From assembly GCF_029873635.1 (NCBI RefSeq), contig NC_080419.1, positions 61,437,040 through 61,501,039 of the forward strand: DNA of 64,000 nt. The letters are read 5' to 3'. The translations under genes and the position numbers were made by a program. The stretch comes from Malania oleifera (taxonomy: Eukaryota > Streptophyta > Magnoliopsida > Santalales > Ximeniaceae). Shown here in pieces: positions 48,401-58,620 of the stretch. Every line of letters begins with the position of its first letter. Position 1 is the stretch's first letter. A model generated the notes under the pieces. That model saw only the letters and a list, made by a program, of their open reading frames with translations, had not been told where the DNA came from and made no database searches.

Positions 48401-49189
48401 ACCTATTTAATTTATTGCATTACTTGTTTGTTTAATTGATTAGCCAAATATATAATTTTTTTTTTATTAATTGATTTATCTCACATATGATTAATGTGAA
48501 AGTAAAATTTTTTTTCACGTCAGCAACTTAAAACAAATTTAGAATTTATTGCTGTTACTTGACAATATTAGTTAGTTAAGCTAAAGGATCCAGAATCCGC
48601 CAAACTCTTTTTGAGAAGGATTAATACCTTTTAACTGATATACATATGATTGTGTGTGCTTGAAAAAAAATTCATGACTATTACAGCTGCAACTGGTATT
48701 TAAAACCATGTTTCATTTGAACCTTGCATTTTTTTTTTAAATATTTTTTTGGCTACTATATTTTTAGTTTGTTGTTTTGCTTCTGTATGATGCCTTAACA
48801 ATGCACTGATGACAAGATTTTTGTTGAGCTTCAGGCTTTGATTGTTTTAGAATACCTGGTCGCCCATGGGTCAGAGCGTGTCATTGATGAGATCAGGGAG
48901 CATTCATACCAAATATCTGTAATTCTCAGTTCCCTGCTACAATTTAATTGCCATATAATTAAAACAATTCTTTGTTGACTCTTCAACAACTTCGTAATGT
49001 ATGGGGATCAATGTGTTAGTAATGAGTTGTGTTTTCTTAACAGACGCTGTCCGATTTTCAATATATTGATTCCAGTGGTAGGGACCAGGGAAGCAACGTC
49101 AGAAGAAAATCTCAGAGCCTTGTGGGCCTAGTGAATGATAAAGAAAAGATACAAGAAGTTAGGCAGAAGGCTGTTGCTAACAGGGACAA
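42460..49189 (+). CDS. ENTH-encoding exons (coding exons 1-6)
   Basis: Six exons give residues 1-158. The phases join exactly (35+52+80+79+84+146 nt). The ENTH fold is complete, including the conserved NWRHVYK / [20 protein letters not shown] junction across intron 5. That intron has grown to 3831 bp through insertion of LTR element G. No lost or stop-containing residue is visible, so splicing across the element presumably works. Confidence 0.93.
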
Positions 49190-50142
49190 GTAAGTCTGCT
49201 TCTGACAATATTTGGCTGAAATACCTTCACGTTTGCCTGCCTGTTTGAACTTGTACTTGATATATATAGAACATTTTTCAATTATTGTTGCTGGCACACT
49301 TTATTGCATCTGTGTTTAATGAGTTTTACTTGTTTTTGTTTTCTTAGATCTCAGTTTATTGAGAAACATATCTGCTATCATATGTAATCTCTTAATACAT
49401 ATTCCATATTCTTTTAATGCATTCCATTTTCTTAATAGGCAAGAAGTTGAAAGGGCACCAAGGAGGTGTAACGCATTTACAACAAAGCAGAAACTGCAAA
49501 GAAATATAAATAAAATATCAAAAATAAAATTTTGGCCTCATCAAAATGCAAATCATTAAATCAAATGAGTTGGTTTGTGGATGTACTATAAGAGGAAATG
49601 ATGGTATGTTTTTCTTGGACAGCATCCTTTGAAAAGAGAGCAAGGTTACTTATCCAAGAAAGTATCCCACCCTTCTGACATATTCAAAATAGTATCACTA
49701 TATCACCCTTGCTCACTCAAAAGTTACTTGACCTAGAAAAGTATCCCACTCTTTTTAATGTCTTCACTTGCCATTTCATAGCTTCAACAAGCATGAAATC
49801 ATTACTAATTCTGGCCCCTTTTTAATACTCTCCTCAAAAAGGGACTTTCACAAGTTATTGTCATATTTAATTTCCTACAATAGGTTCATCTTTCTTGTTT
49901 TTTTCTGGAGTCTTTTTTGATATCCCTCTCTGTTCAAGTCTAGATAGGTTGTCTTTGTGCTTTGTTATGAAAATTTCATTGTGCGCATCTGGGACCTTCT
50001 TGTATGTGATTCCAGTGGCGGTATACGATTTTTATCTTAAACTTGAGTTCTGCTGGCAGTATCCTGTATCTTTCTTGCATGAAAGTTCTGCACCTTAAAC
50101 TTCATTTAAGATGGACTGGCATGGGAGGGAAAACAATTGTAT

Positions 50143-50184
<42 letters not shown>

Positions 50185-53100
50185 AATTTAAAAATGTTTT
50201 CCTTCTGATTGAGATTATTATGGATGAGACTTGTGACTAGTTTAAATTATTCAGGTTTCGTGGTGCATCCTCAACAGGGGGAATGTACAGGCCCAGTTCA
50301 TATTCCAGTACTGGAGGATATGGTGACCGATATGATGATGATCGTTATGAAGGCCGTTGGAGCAGAGAAGATGATCGAAATGGCTATGGGAGAGAAAGAG
50401 AATGGGGCTATAGGGATGATGATAGGTATGGTAAAAATGGGGACCCATATGGTCGTGATGTTGACCGCTATAGTAGAGATTCTGATGAACGTGATGGAAG
50501 AGATAGTTACAGAGATGATGATTTCCGGGGAAGAAGTCGAAGTGTTGATGAGTATCAGTATGGATCAAGGAGTAGGAGCTCTGATAGAGGTCGTGCTTAT
50601 GATGATGATGGTCAATATTCATCTCGGTATGTGTTTTACGTGTAAAACATTTATTAATAAACCAAACATAAATGCATCAGGGGTTCCCATTAAGTTCCAT
50701 TTACCTTGTAATCTTGAATATACTTTCTTTTATTCTTATTCTAGTTTGTTTGGAAGAGAAGCAAGTTCTGCAGAAAATAAGATTGTTCAGACCCAGAAAA
50801 AAAGGAGTGTGCATATGGAGGCCTTAAAAAATGAGCAAATACAGGCACATATCCTAGGCTCTTCTCCCCCGCCCCCAACCCCTCCCCAGCGCAAAATATA
50901 CTACCTTTTATTCTTAGTCTAGTTTGTTTGGAAGAAAAGCAAGTTTAGCAGAAAATAAGATTGTTCAGACCCAGAAATAAAAAACAGTGTGTTGTGTACG
51001 GAGGAGGCCTTGAAAAGATGAGCAAATACAGGCATATGGCGTAGGCTCCCCCCAACCCCCTCCACCCCAAGAAAAACCCCAACAACCCTAAAATCTTATG
51101 GGAAGCTTGACATCCTGTCCATGTATTATCATATGGCTAACTTTATCGTTTTCATCCTGCAGAGGAAGTGGTGCCAGGGCTGATGATCAATCTCAGGATG
51201 GAAGGTAAAATCGTACTAAATTTATTTTTAACTAGTTGGTGGCAATGAATATTTTTCAGGACCACGCTTAACACAATGCTGCTTCTTCTTTATCACTTTT
51301 TTGTTCGCAGGAGACTGGACCGGAAATTTTCTGAACAAAATCTTGGTGCGCCCCCCAGTTATGAGGAAGCAGTAAGTGACGCTCGAAGCCCTGTTCATAA
51401 TGACAGGTACTAATATTTTAACATAGGCATGCACTTGGATTTTGTTTTCAATGATCTTTAGTCCAGTTCTAATTTTTCCTTGGCAAAAGGGATGGAGAAA
51501 ATAAGGCAGCATCTGCTCCTAAGCCATCTTCTCCACCTATAAGCAGTGGTCCAAGCCAACCAACCATTGCTCCTGGCAATTCAGTATCTCCGGTGAACCA
51601 GGGAGTTGATGCTTTTGATGAATTTGATCCACGTAGTTCAGTTACAGGTATTGAAAGTGCTATATGGTGGTTCATGTTTGTGTGCTAACTCTAGCTTTAT
51701 CTCCATCATTACATTGAGTTGATGTACATAACTTCTTATTTCTCTTTCTAAATAATTTATTTCATAAATGATATTTGCAAAAAATTTTAAGTACTCTTCT
51801 AGATGCCTTTTAGTTTGTAAAATATTTCCAAGTGGTGTTTGGTTGATGAATTAATGCATATTGTCAGACTTAGTATCTGGAATGTTTAATTAACCTTATT
51901 ATCAAAGTAAAGAGGGAAGTTATGTTTCCTTTACCTCTGCTAACTTTTTCTTGATGATCGAGGGGACCTTCCTTACAGATTCTAAAACAACATTGCCATC
52001 TGAGCTTGATAATTCCATCTGGTACCTGCCCTTCTGTTTATTAATAGCCAAATACAGTGACAAAAAGTTGATATTTTATCACTAACCTTGGTCATATATG
52101 AAAAGTTAGTAGATGTATGTCTTCCTTTACTAATGTTTTCCTAAGGGTTATAATTTCATTAGATTTATCTGAGAAATGCTGTTCTGGTCTCTTTTATTTT
52201 TAATTTTTTAAATTTGTAAAATTATAGTTTTGAGTTTCCATCTTTCTGATTTTTAGTTTCCATGTTTGAACATTAACAAAGTAAGTTGTATGTAACATAG
52301 TTTTATTTTATTTTGGGGAAATTATCTTTTTATTGCAATTTTGGTGTATTTTATATTTTCAAAATTGTAGTAGCACTAAAATCTTCATTTTAGTTCCCAT
52401 ATTTGAAAGCTTACAAACAAAAAGGTGCCAATAGTAGAATTTGCTAACGTCAGAGAAGTTATTCTTTATTTATTTATTTTTTTTTTAATTTTTCCAAACG
52501 TTACAGGAGGTCTTGGCAATTTGAGAAAAACGAATGAGGGTATTTTGTAATTTTCTCCAAGGAGAAGGCAACAGCCTCTTTAGCTGTGGAAAATGGTTTC
52601 ATTTTTTCCATTTTTGATTTTACAAAGAATTACAGAGTGCTACCGTGTTTTTCAGTTTTCCTATATTTATTATGAAATGTAAAAAAAATGTTTTTATTGT
52701 TTTCCAAATTTTCCTTATAAATGTTGAAAAACTGGAAAACAAGATGGCATTTTTGCGACACTTAGAAAATTTGGGAATGTAAACTAACTATTTTCCACAT
52801 ACACCCTCATTTTCCCTGGGGTAGTATGACCAAGCAATATATCTGATTGATCACCTTATTTTGTGATCACCTTATTTTGTCCATGTGTATGACTTACACC
52901 TCAGCTGAACTTGTTTAGTTCTAGTTCTAAATTTAGTTGGGTTGGACAGACAACCTTCAATCTGTCAGCATGGCTGTAGCACCTGTTAGAATGTCGAGCA
53001 ACGTAGAATAAGCATTTTGTTTGGAGATTGAGTAAACATGAGGATGTTGACAGGGATGCACTGCAATACAAGAAAGAACAAAAAATGGACATGGATGAGT

Positions 53101-56100
53101 AGAAGTATTGCATAGGTTAGGGTAGCCTCAATTAAAGATACCATAGATGCTCTAGGACAAGTGATTTGATTTAGATGGAGGTTAGTCTTGGGACCAGTGA
53201 AGACCAAAGAGAACATGGTTGAGGCAGTAATAAAAAACATTTAATTGAATTTAATTTTATAGAAGGGGTAATGAGGATCCGTGTAGCCAACCCCAAATAG
53301 GGGATAAAGGCTTTGCCGTTACTGTTGTTGGTTGGAATTAAAGTCTTGCTGAACTGCACAAGTTGCTGCTTGACCCTGAGAGTGTGTTTCTAAACAATAT
53401 GAAGTTTGCAGGTTTAGGCAAGCATACAAGAACTTGTCATTCCTGTCGACAACTCTGCATTTTTTTTCTGAAAGAAAAGTGGGTGGGAGTGAGGATAGGG
53501 AGATTGTGCATTTAGATTAGTGGATATGTTTTTATTATAACTTTAAAGACCTCAATAAAATGTGAGTTAGATATGCTGCGAAGGGTTGATCTTTTTTGCA
53601 CCAAGCAGTGGTATGCATGTTACAGTCAAGATTACAAAGTTGCCATGCTTTTGTTGATAGCAATGAAATTTAACTTGATTTTCCTTTTTTGTTTTGATTC
53701 TATTTGAAAGTTGATCTGTGCTAGTGTTTGATTCATGTGCCCTTGTATTGAAAAAATCAAATTTCCTTCAAACCTAGGTTGTTTAGTCTTCTGATTAATT
53801 TCTTTACCTGTATAGGTATGACATTTTTCCTGTTTACTTTTAGTCTCTGACTAATTGATTAGCTCATCATTTTTGATTCTTCTGATTAAGAATTAAGTTG
53901 CTTGCCTATGCTGCTATCCATATTGTAAGCTGTTGCAGTCTCCTTTATAAATACTACCTATTTTGCAAATTATTGTAGACCCCATTATGGTACAAAGTGC
54001 ACTGTGATCATTTTATTGAAAAGCTAATGATGAATGCAGCCCACTTTGCAATAGCCTGTTTATTGCTGGTGGCTGATTGGCATCCCCATGCCTGCAAGCT
54101 GTCATAGTCTTAAGACTGTTAGCAGTTTGATATTTGTAAATAGAGGAATTTATAGTTTTAGAACGAGCTTACACTGTGAAGGAGGTACTATTGTTGCAGC
54201 TCCTTTTGCGTTAAAGAACCTAATTAGGTACTCATGTGCTTTTATCTACTCCTTGGTTAGCTGCCCTGCCTGCATCAAATGGTGCTGAAATGGACTTGCT
54301 TGGTTCTCTGTCTGATTCATTTTCTTCGAACTCATTGGCTATCGTGCCAGCTACATCTGGAACTGCAAATGTTGAAGTTGATGCCCATGTAAACTCCGGT
54401 CATGGACCTACATTTGCAGTAGCATCATCAGCGCCATCTGTTATAAACCAGGTAATGTAGGACATTTTAGATATCTAATATGTTTTAGTTAAATTGTCAA
54501 ATCATCTGGCCTGATCGAGCCTTGTTTTTAGTTCATAAGGTTGCATGCATTTGTGGGTGTATATCCTACAGATTTCATAGATCTTTTTAAGGCACTCACT
54601 ATTAAAGGGGAATATAAAAAGGAATAGGTGTGTTAACAGTGATATATTCTGACAATGTGTTCTCGAGGAACCCTGAAAATAATCTTGTACGTGCAGCGAT
54701 GTATTCTTGTTCTGTTTCTGTAAATAGAAAGTTAGAAATAACACAACCTGAATCCCGTGTGTAGCACAATAATCACTAGAAAAAGCAAATATTAATATAT
54801 TTAAATACTAAATTATGTTGAGAAAGTCACTCTTTCTTTGGGTGGTCAGCTTGAGAAAGCCAGTAAAATATTTCCTGCCTTTTATGTTTGTAACATGATA
54901 AAGTTAGACATTTCAGCAAGTATAAAAGGGAAAAAAATAGAAATGGAAAAGTTATTGTTAACTATTATAGTGCCATTGAAAATGGCCAAAATTTGTAGTC
55001 TTACTAGAAATAACAGAGGTGTTCACGGTTTGAGTAAAATTTCTAACCAAATTGGTTCAGTGAAGTTTTAAACCAAAGCTGAACTTTATTGTTGAATTAT
55101 GTGTGTTTTAGGGAGAGAGAGAGAGGTTATCTGGTCGATGAAGAGAGAAGGGGATTGGGCTGGGTTGGGTGAAAGGTGTGCTTAAAAAAACCAAAGGTTC
55201 TTCAAGTTGCTGAGAAAACTAAAATCTTGGAGTAAAAAACTTAGGCCCATTTAGTTGTGGAAAAAAATTGAAGAATTACAAAAAAAAAAAAATTTATATT
55301 TCAGTTTTGCAACATTTGTACAAAAATGGAAAAAAAAAAAAACAAATTTTGGCACTATTCACTTGTGGAAAATAGTTTATTTTCCATTTTCAAATTAAAA
55401 AAATACCACATTTTCCAATTTTCAAATTTGTATAGGAATGTTGGAAAACAAAATTTTATTACTCTCTAGGTCTCTTAAATAATTTTTGGAAAATTGGAAA
55501 CCACGGTGCCCTTTTGTAATTATTTGAAATGAAAAATGAAAACTATTTTGCACAAGTATAAACCAATACTTTATTTTCTACTTTTTTAATATACAATGAG
55601 TGTTAGCTAATATAAAATCACAGAAAGGCGTTGAGGAGGGGTCATTCAAATAAATATGGGATATGTTTTCCTTTTTTTTTTTGTTTTTTTTTTTTTAATT
55701 TTTTTTTAAAATTTTTAATTTTTGTTTTTGGGTTTCTTTTGAAGACTGCATGGCTTCTTTTTGGTTGTAGTTCTTTCTCTCGCTTTAAGTGAACTTCTTT
55801 CGCTATAATTTTTACATCTTTTGTGTTCTGTGGCTGTTTAAGTCTTCTTTTTTAGGATTTCTTGTCCTCTCTTAGGTTGTAAATTCTTCTCTTTTCCTTA
55901 GTTGATTTATTTATTTTTTTGTTTTTCTTTTTATAAAAAAAAAATATGGAAACAGTATTGTAGGAATCATAATTGGAATGATTGATTCCAATTCCTACCA
56001 TTTGGTATGTGGTAATCTCATTCTGTTCCCATACAGGAATGAGATTTTCCCTTTTTGATTCTTAAAATCAAATTTTGATTCCTGAAAACACTATGATTGA

Positions 56101-58159
56101 TACATATACATACATATATATAATATTATATAATATTACATTTCATAAATTTAAAAATAATATCAATATTATGATATCATTACATATAGATATATAGATA
56201 TTTTAATATAAAATATTATAACCAATATTATTAATATTTATTGTTTATGTATAATTAATATTTATGAATATATATAATAATATTTTGACATATAAAAAAA
56301 TAATAGAATAGTATTAAGTAATAAAATACTATTATATAATTGTTGTATGATTATTGGTTGATATTTTCTCTTCGACATTTTATTTGAAAATTTTGCAATA
56401 CAAGTTCGTGAAAAAGTGGTCTTCTAGTCTTTACCAAAAGGTTAGTTTGTTCCCAAATTGGAAACATAAGACGAAAAAGTCTGCCCCACAAATTGAGGAA
56501 GAATTGTTCATATTACGCGTTCTATTAATAGAGATTAATAGTGATTAGGAACATTGAAACAAATAGGAAAGTTCAAGGAGCGAAAGATGCATTTTGCCCA
56601 AAAAAGAAAAGTGAAGCTACCTTCACTCTTTCAAATATCCCTCTCTTTAATCCTAATGATATAATTTTTTGATGCAGGGTTTTGAAGATCCATTTGGTGA
56701 CTCTCCTTTTAAAGCTATCCCATCTTCAGAAAATGCACCCACTCAACCCCAGAATTTTGCTTCTACAGCTTCCTTTCAGGTTTCTATGAACCCAATTTCT
56801 GAATTGCCCCAAACAGTTGCTCCAAAGGTGGATGCAGTCCCGAACATGGACTTTGGGGACACTTTTCCTGGCATAACTTATACCACATCGAGTGTCCCCA
56901 CCACCCAATTTTCAACAAACTCTCAGTTTTTGCCACAGGAGCCAGCCAACAGTCAACTTCCTTCAACAAACCCACAGTTTCTGCCACAGGAGTTGCCACC
57001 TTCACATCAGGAGACTGACATTCTAGCAGATATTCTCCCACCATCTAGCTATTCACCTGTTCTGGCTCCTCAGGCGGCTTTTCCTGCTCCAGCTGGCCAA
57101 CCCGTGCAGCCAAGCACTAATGTTCCTGGAGGCTTGCTTTCCGAGGCAGGTTATACAACTCCAGTAGCTTCACACATGGTTCCCCAAACTCAACCTGGAC
57201 CTGCTGCACTGTATAACAGTGGCAACTTACTTCCACAGCCTCCTCCTTCAGAATCCATGGCTTTTCAAACTGCTCTTCAAGCTCCAAGTGGATCAATGCT
57301 ACAGCAGAGCAGTCTTCAGCAGGTTGGTTCTGTGGCCCCCATGGCTTCACAAGCTGCTCTCCAACCTCCAACTGGACCATTACCGCGACAGAACAGTGAT
57401 CCCTTGGGTAGTTTAATTCCCCAAGCAGGACAAACTGCACCCATGGCTTCACAGCCACCTCTCAATCCATCGAGATCTCTTGATATGGTTTCGCAGACAT
57501 CTAAGGATAAATTTGAGCTCAAGTCAACAGTTTGGGCGGACACTCTGAGCCGTGGACTAGTCAATTTGAATATATCTGGACGTGAGTGATTATTTTTAAG
57601 TTTCTCAATTCTTTCATGGATTGCATAATTATTGAATGCTTACTTTGTCTTGGGGATATCAAATCATCCTTTTCATGCAGCTAAAATCAATCCATTGGCT
57701 GATATTGGAATTGATTTTGATGCGATTAATCGAAAGGAGAAGAGGATGGAAAAACCTGCTGCAGCCCCTGTTACATCTACTATTACCATGGGTAAAGCTA
57801 TGGGATCTGGCTCTGGGATTGGCCGTGCTGGTGCCGGTGCCCTTAGGCCTCCACCAACCCCTATGATGGGTTCTGGGATGGGCATGGGTATGGGAATGGG
57901 TATGAGTGGTGCTCCTCCTGGTGCGGGCATGGGCATGAACATGGGCATGGGAGGTTATGGAGGCGGCATGAATCAACAACATATGGGCACGGGTATGGGA
58001 ATGGGAATGGGGATGGGGATGGGGATGGGGATGGGGCAAGGAGTCCAAATGCAACCACCAACCGGAGCACCTCCTGGATCTACCATGCCTGGTGGTTATA
58101 ATCCGTCAATGGGGAGTGGTTTTGGGGGTCAACAACCATATGGTGGCAGCTATCGATGA
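42460..58159 (+). CDS. ENTH-domain epsin (clathrin interactor EPSIN2/3-like)
   Basis: Coding exons: 42460-42494, 42744-42795, 44767-44846, 44925-45003, 48835-48918, 49044-49189, 50255-50626, 51163-51204, 51311-51406, 51490-51647, 54261-54451, 56678-57581, 57681-58159. All introns are GT..AG and the joined frame is open for 905 codons. Arabidopsis EPSIN2 is about 900 residues. The start [12 protein letters not shown] is the conserved plant form. Residues about 15-145 are the ENTH domain (phosphoinositide binding, membrane bending), with [40 protein letters not shown] and [20 protein letters not shown]. Then come a charged RDYS-rich region (159-283), [11 protein letters not shown], a DEFDP motif, [11 protein letters not shown] (possible clathrin-box-like), a DPFGDSPF motif, a Pro/Gln-rich region, the conserved [20 protein letters not shown] block and a Met-Gly repeat tail. 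The Arabidopsis relatives bind clathrin, adaptors, SNAREs and PI3P in endosomal/vacuolar traffic, and this role is inferred here. It is the only cellular gene seen. Confidence 0.95.
43360..44490 (-). pseudogene. L1-type LINE remnant in intron 3
   Basis: The minus-strand translation shows the plant L1 pattern near the end of ORF2. [14 protein letters not shown] segment (frame 43879-44118) is followed by [17 protein letters not shown], then [17 protein letters not shown] and a decayed zinc-binding RT region ([10 protein letters not shown].., frames 43364-43619). This is the zf-RVT domain downstream of LINE reverse transcriptase. Many stops and frameshifts occur. It opposes the host gene and accounts for much of the 1971-bp intron. 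Confidence 0.65.
45004..45733 (+). other. Intron 5, part before element G
   Basis: AT-rich intron sequence with a donor GTTTACAG at 45004. A pyrimidine-rich stretch lies near 45407-45432. No coding potential or repeat family is recognised, apart from the TSD CTTAG at its end. Confidence 0.6.
45734..46088 (+). repeat. 5' LTR of element G
   Basis: 355 bp, same length as the 3' LTR at 47973-48327. The + frame at 45914-46159 crosses the LTR edge and the PBS and is not a gene. Confidence 0.92.
46091..46102 (+). promoter_or_regulatory. Primer-binding site of element G
   Basis: TGGTATCAAAGC, 2 nt after the 5' LTR. It matches the initiator-Met PBS TGGTATCAGAGC with one change. Element F has the same variant. 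Confidence 0.85.
46230..47070. repeat. Tandem array 1 of element G (about 140-bp units)
   Basis: Units contain 'gccttgaataggctgaaa', 'gtgatgcca', 'gagcttgaggcctccctac' and 'ccaatagagcttgaggtctg'. The anchor GCCTTGA(G/A)TAGG occurs at 46565, 46705, 46841 and 46983 (spacings 140, 136, 142), with diverged units before. The minus frames 46208-46519, 46787-47062 and 47005-47367 arise from the repetition. Confidence 0.88.
47165..47490. repeat. Tandem array 2 of element G (about 110-bp units)
   Basis: Three units sharing 'aatggtt..cgccaag', 'gaaagtaggcagggt' and 'ggcaaggtgaac'. The spacing between the AATGGTT-type anchors is 113 and 108. The sequence is unrelated to array 1. Confidence 0.85.
47585..47840. 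repeat. Tandem array 3 of element G (about 60-bp units)
   Basis: GATGAGTCGTAT-type words begin at 47585, 47646, 47705, 47765 and 47826 (spacing 59-61). Each is followed by a pyrimidine stretch and 'cagttgtcat'. The sequence is unrelated to arrays 1 and 2. Confidence 0.88.
47973..48327 (+). repeat. 3' LTR of element G
   Basis: 355 bp, preceded by the purine tract and followed by the TSD CTTAG. Confidence 0.92.
50149..50182. repeat. (AT)n microsatellite in intron 7
   Basis: About 17 AT units, roughly 70 bp upstream of the acceptor of the RDYS-rich exon (50255). Confidence 0.95.
50255..50626 (+). CDS. Epsin exon 7 (coding), charged RDYS-rich segment
   Basis: A 372-nt exon for residues 159-283, starting [16 protein letters not shown] and continuing with many Arg/Asp/Tyr/Ser ([20 protein letters not shown], [12 protein letters not shown]). 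Plant EPSIN2/3 proteins have this disordered region directly after ENTH. The 237-codon frame at 50209-50922 and the His-rich minus frame at 50251-50622 are shadows of this exon. Confidence 0.92.
52584..52799. mobile_element. MITE-like inverted-repeat element, intron 11
   Basis: The left end GCTGTGGAAAATGGTTTC and right end (reverse complement) ATGTGGAAAATAGTTAGTTT form an imperfect terminal inverted repeat around about 215 bp of AT-rich sequence. A related element with the same ends lies in intron 12 (55361-55557). No clear TSD. Confidence 0.45.
52960..53335 (+). pseudogene. RTE-like LINE 3' end, degenerate, intron 11
   Basis: The end GTGTAGCCAACCCCAAATAG and 'ataaaggctttgccgttactgttgttgg' is the typical plant RTE-type LINE terminus ([15 protein letters not shown] when translated, then a TTG repeat). 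Upstream, decayed codons resemble the conserved C-terminal part (VASIKDTI.., [10 protein letters not shown]). Full of stops. + strand. Confidence 0.6.
54452..56677 (+). other. Intron 12, AT-rich with repeats
   Basis: 2226 bp. It contains a MITE-like element (55361-55557), a T-rich block (55670-55740), a palindromic GGAATTGGAATCAATCATTC-type stretch near 55965-56005 and a very AT-rich block (56100-56345). No gene. Confidence 0.6.
55361..55557. mobile_element. MITE-like inverted-repeat element, intron 12
   Basis: The left ACTTGTGGAAAATAGTTTAT and right (reverse complement) ACTTGTGCAAAATAGTTTTC form a terminal inverted repeat of about 30 bp with few mismatches, around about 140 bp. It has the same ends as the element in intron 11. 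The family is not identified. Confidence 0.5.
56678..57581 (+). CDS. Epsin exon 12 (coding), Pro/Gln-rich adaptor region
   Basis: A 904-nt exon (residues 446-746). It starts [16 protein letters not shown], with DPF-type motifs that in epsins bind adaptor appendages. It contains repeats such as QFLPQE (twice) and APMASQ..L (twice). It ends [16 protein letters not shown], the conserved plant epsin block completed by the next exon. Residues 470-720 look disordered. Confidence 0.93.
57681..58159 (+). CDS. Epsin last exon, conserved block and Met-Gly repeat tail
   Basis: It opens with [20 protein letters not shown], a block shared by plant EPSIN2/3 proteins. Residues about 806-866 are Gly-Met repeats encoded by GGGATG/GGCATG hexanucleotides (57873-58038). 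The stop TGA is at 58157-58159. Minus-strand His/Pro-rich frames here (57659-58070) are shadows of the repeat. Confidence 0.94.
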
Positions 58160-58620
58160 AATTGACCTCCCTGATCGTAAATTTAATGAAAATACCTGTC
58201 AGGCGGGAGATAATTTTTTTGGCATGGCGCACTTGCAATGACTTCGTTTTTTGACAATTTCAAATTTACACTCCCACCGCCAGCATCCATTCAGAGCCTG
58301 CTGTATTGTCGTCATTAGCTGTAGTTTCCTGTGAAGAGCATGTAGTGATGTATGTTTATTCATCTCCTTGAGGTTTTCTCACTTTTGTTTTGTTCTCGCC
58401 TTTGCTTGCCTATTTTTGGGTCATGGGTTTGGGTGCACTTCTCTGTTTCGGCTGTTGTGACGTTTGTGTATCAATGGGAACAACTGTTTGCCAGCTGTAT
58501 TTTTTTTTTTTTTTTTGATATCCTGTTTCATATATATATATATATATTTTTTGGGACTAGTCAATTTTATATGATATATCCATACTTGAACAATAAATCA
58601 GATGATATATTTTCTATACT
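58160..58620 (+). other. 3' UTR of epsin gene
   Basis: T-rich downstream sequence. A T run lies at 58501-58516 and a (TA)n at about 58531-58548. An AATAAA polyadenylation-like signal lies at 58592-58597, which would put the end near 58610-58630. An earlier end near 58380 is possible (TGTATGTTTATTC). The frames at 58352-58853 are not genes. Confidence 0.5.

Larger units (their letters stand above)
51648..54260 (+). other. Intron 11 with repeats
   Basis: 2613 bp. It holds an inverted-repeat element (52584-52799) and a LINE tail (about 52960-53335). The rest is AT-rich intron. The stretch at 51960-52025 has an exon-like look, but joining it is not needed for the frame. The frames 54088-54288 and 54236-54460 partly overlap the next exon in other frames. 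Confidence 0.6.

Noticed and set aside
50209..50922. 237-codon + strand frame with a Met-rich protein
   Set aside because: It overlaps the epsin exon 50255-50626 in another frame and reads through the splice donor. The spliced frame gives the conserved epsin sequence.
51960..52025. Possible extra epsin exon in intron 11
   Set aside because: The frame joins correctly from 51647 to 54261 without it, and that junction leads into the conserved [11 protein letters not shown] block.
57659..58070. Minus-strand His/Pro-rich frames of 69-131 codons
   Set aside because: They are the complement of the Met-Gly hexanucleotide repeat in the last epsin exon. No independent support.
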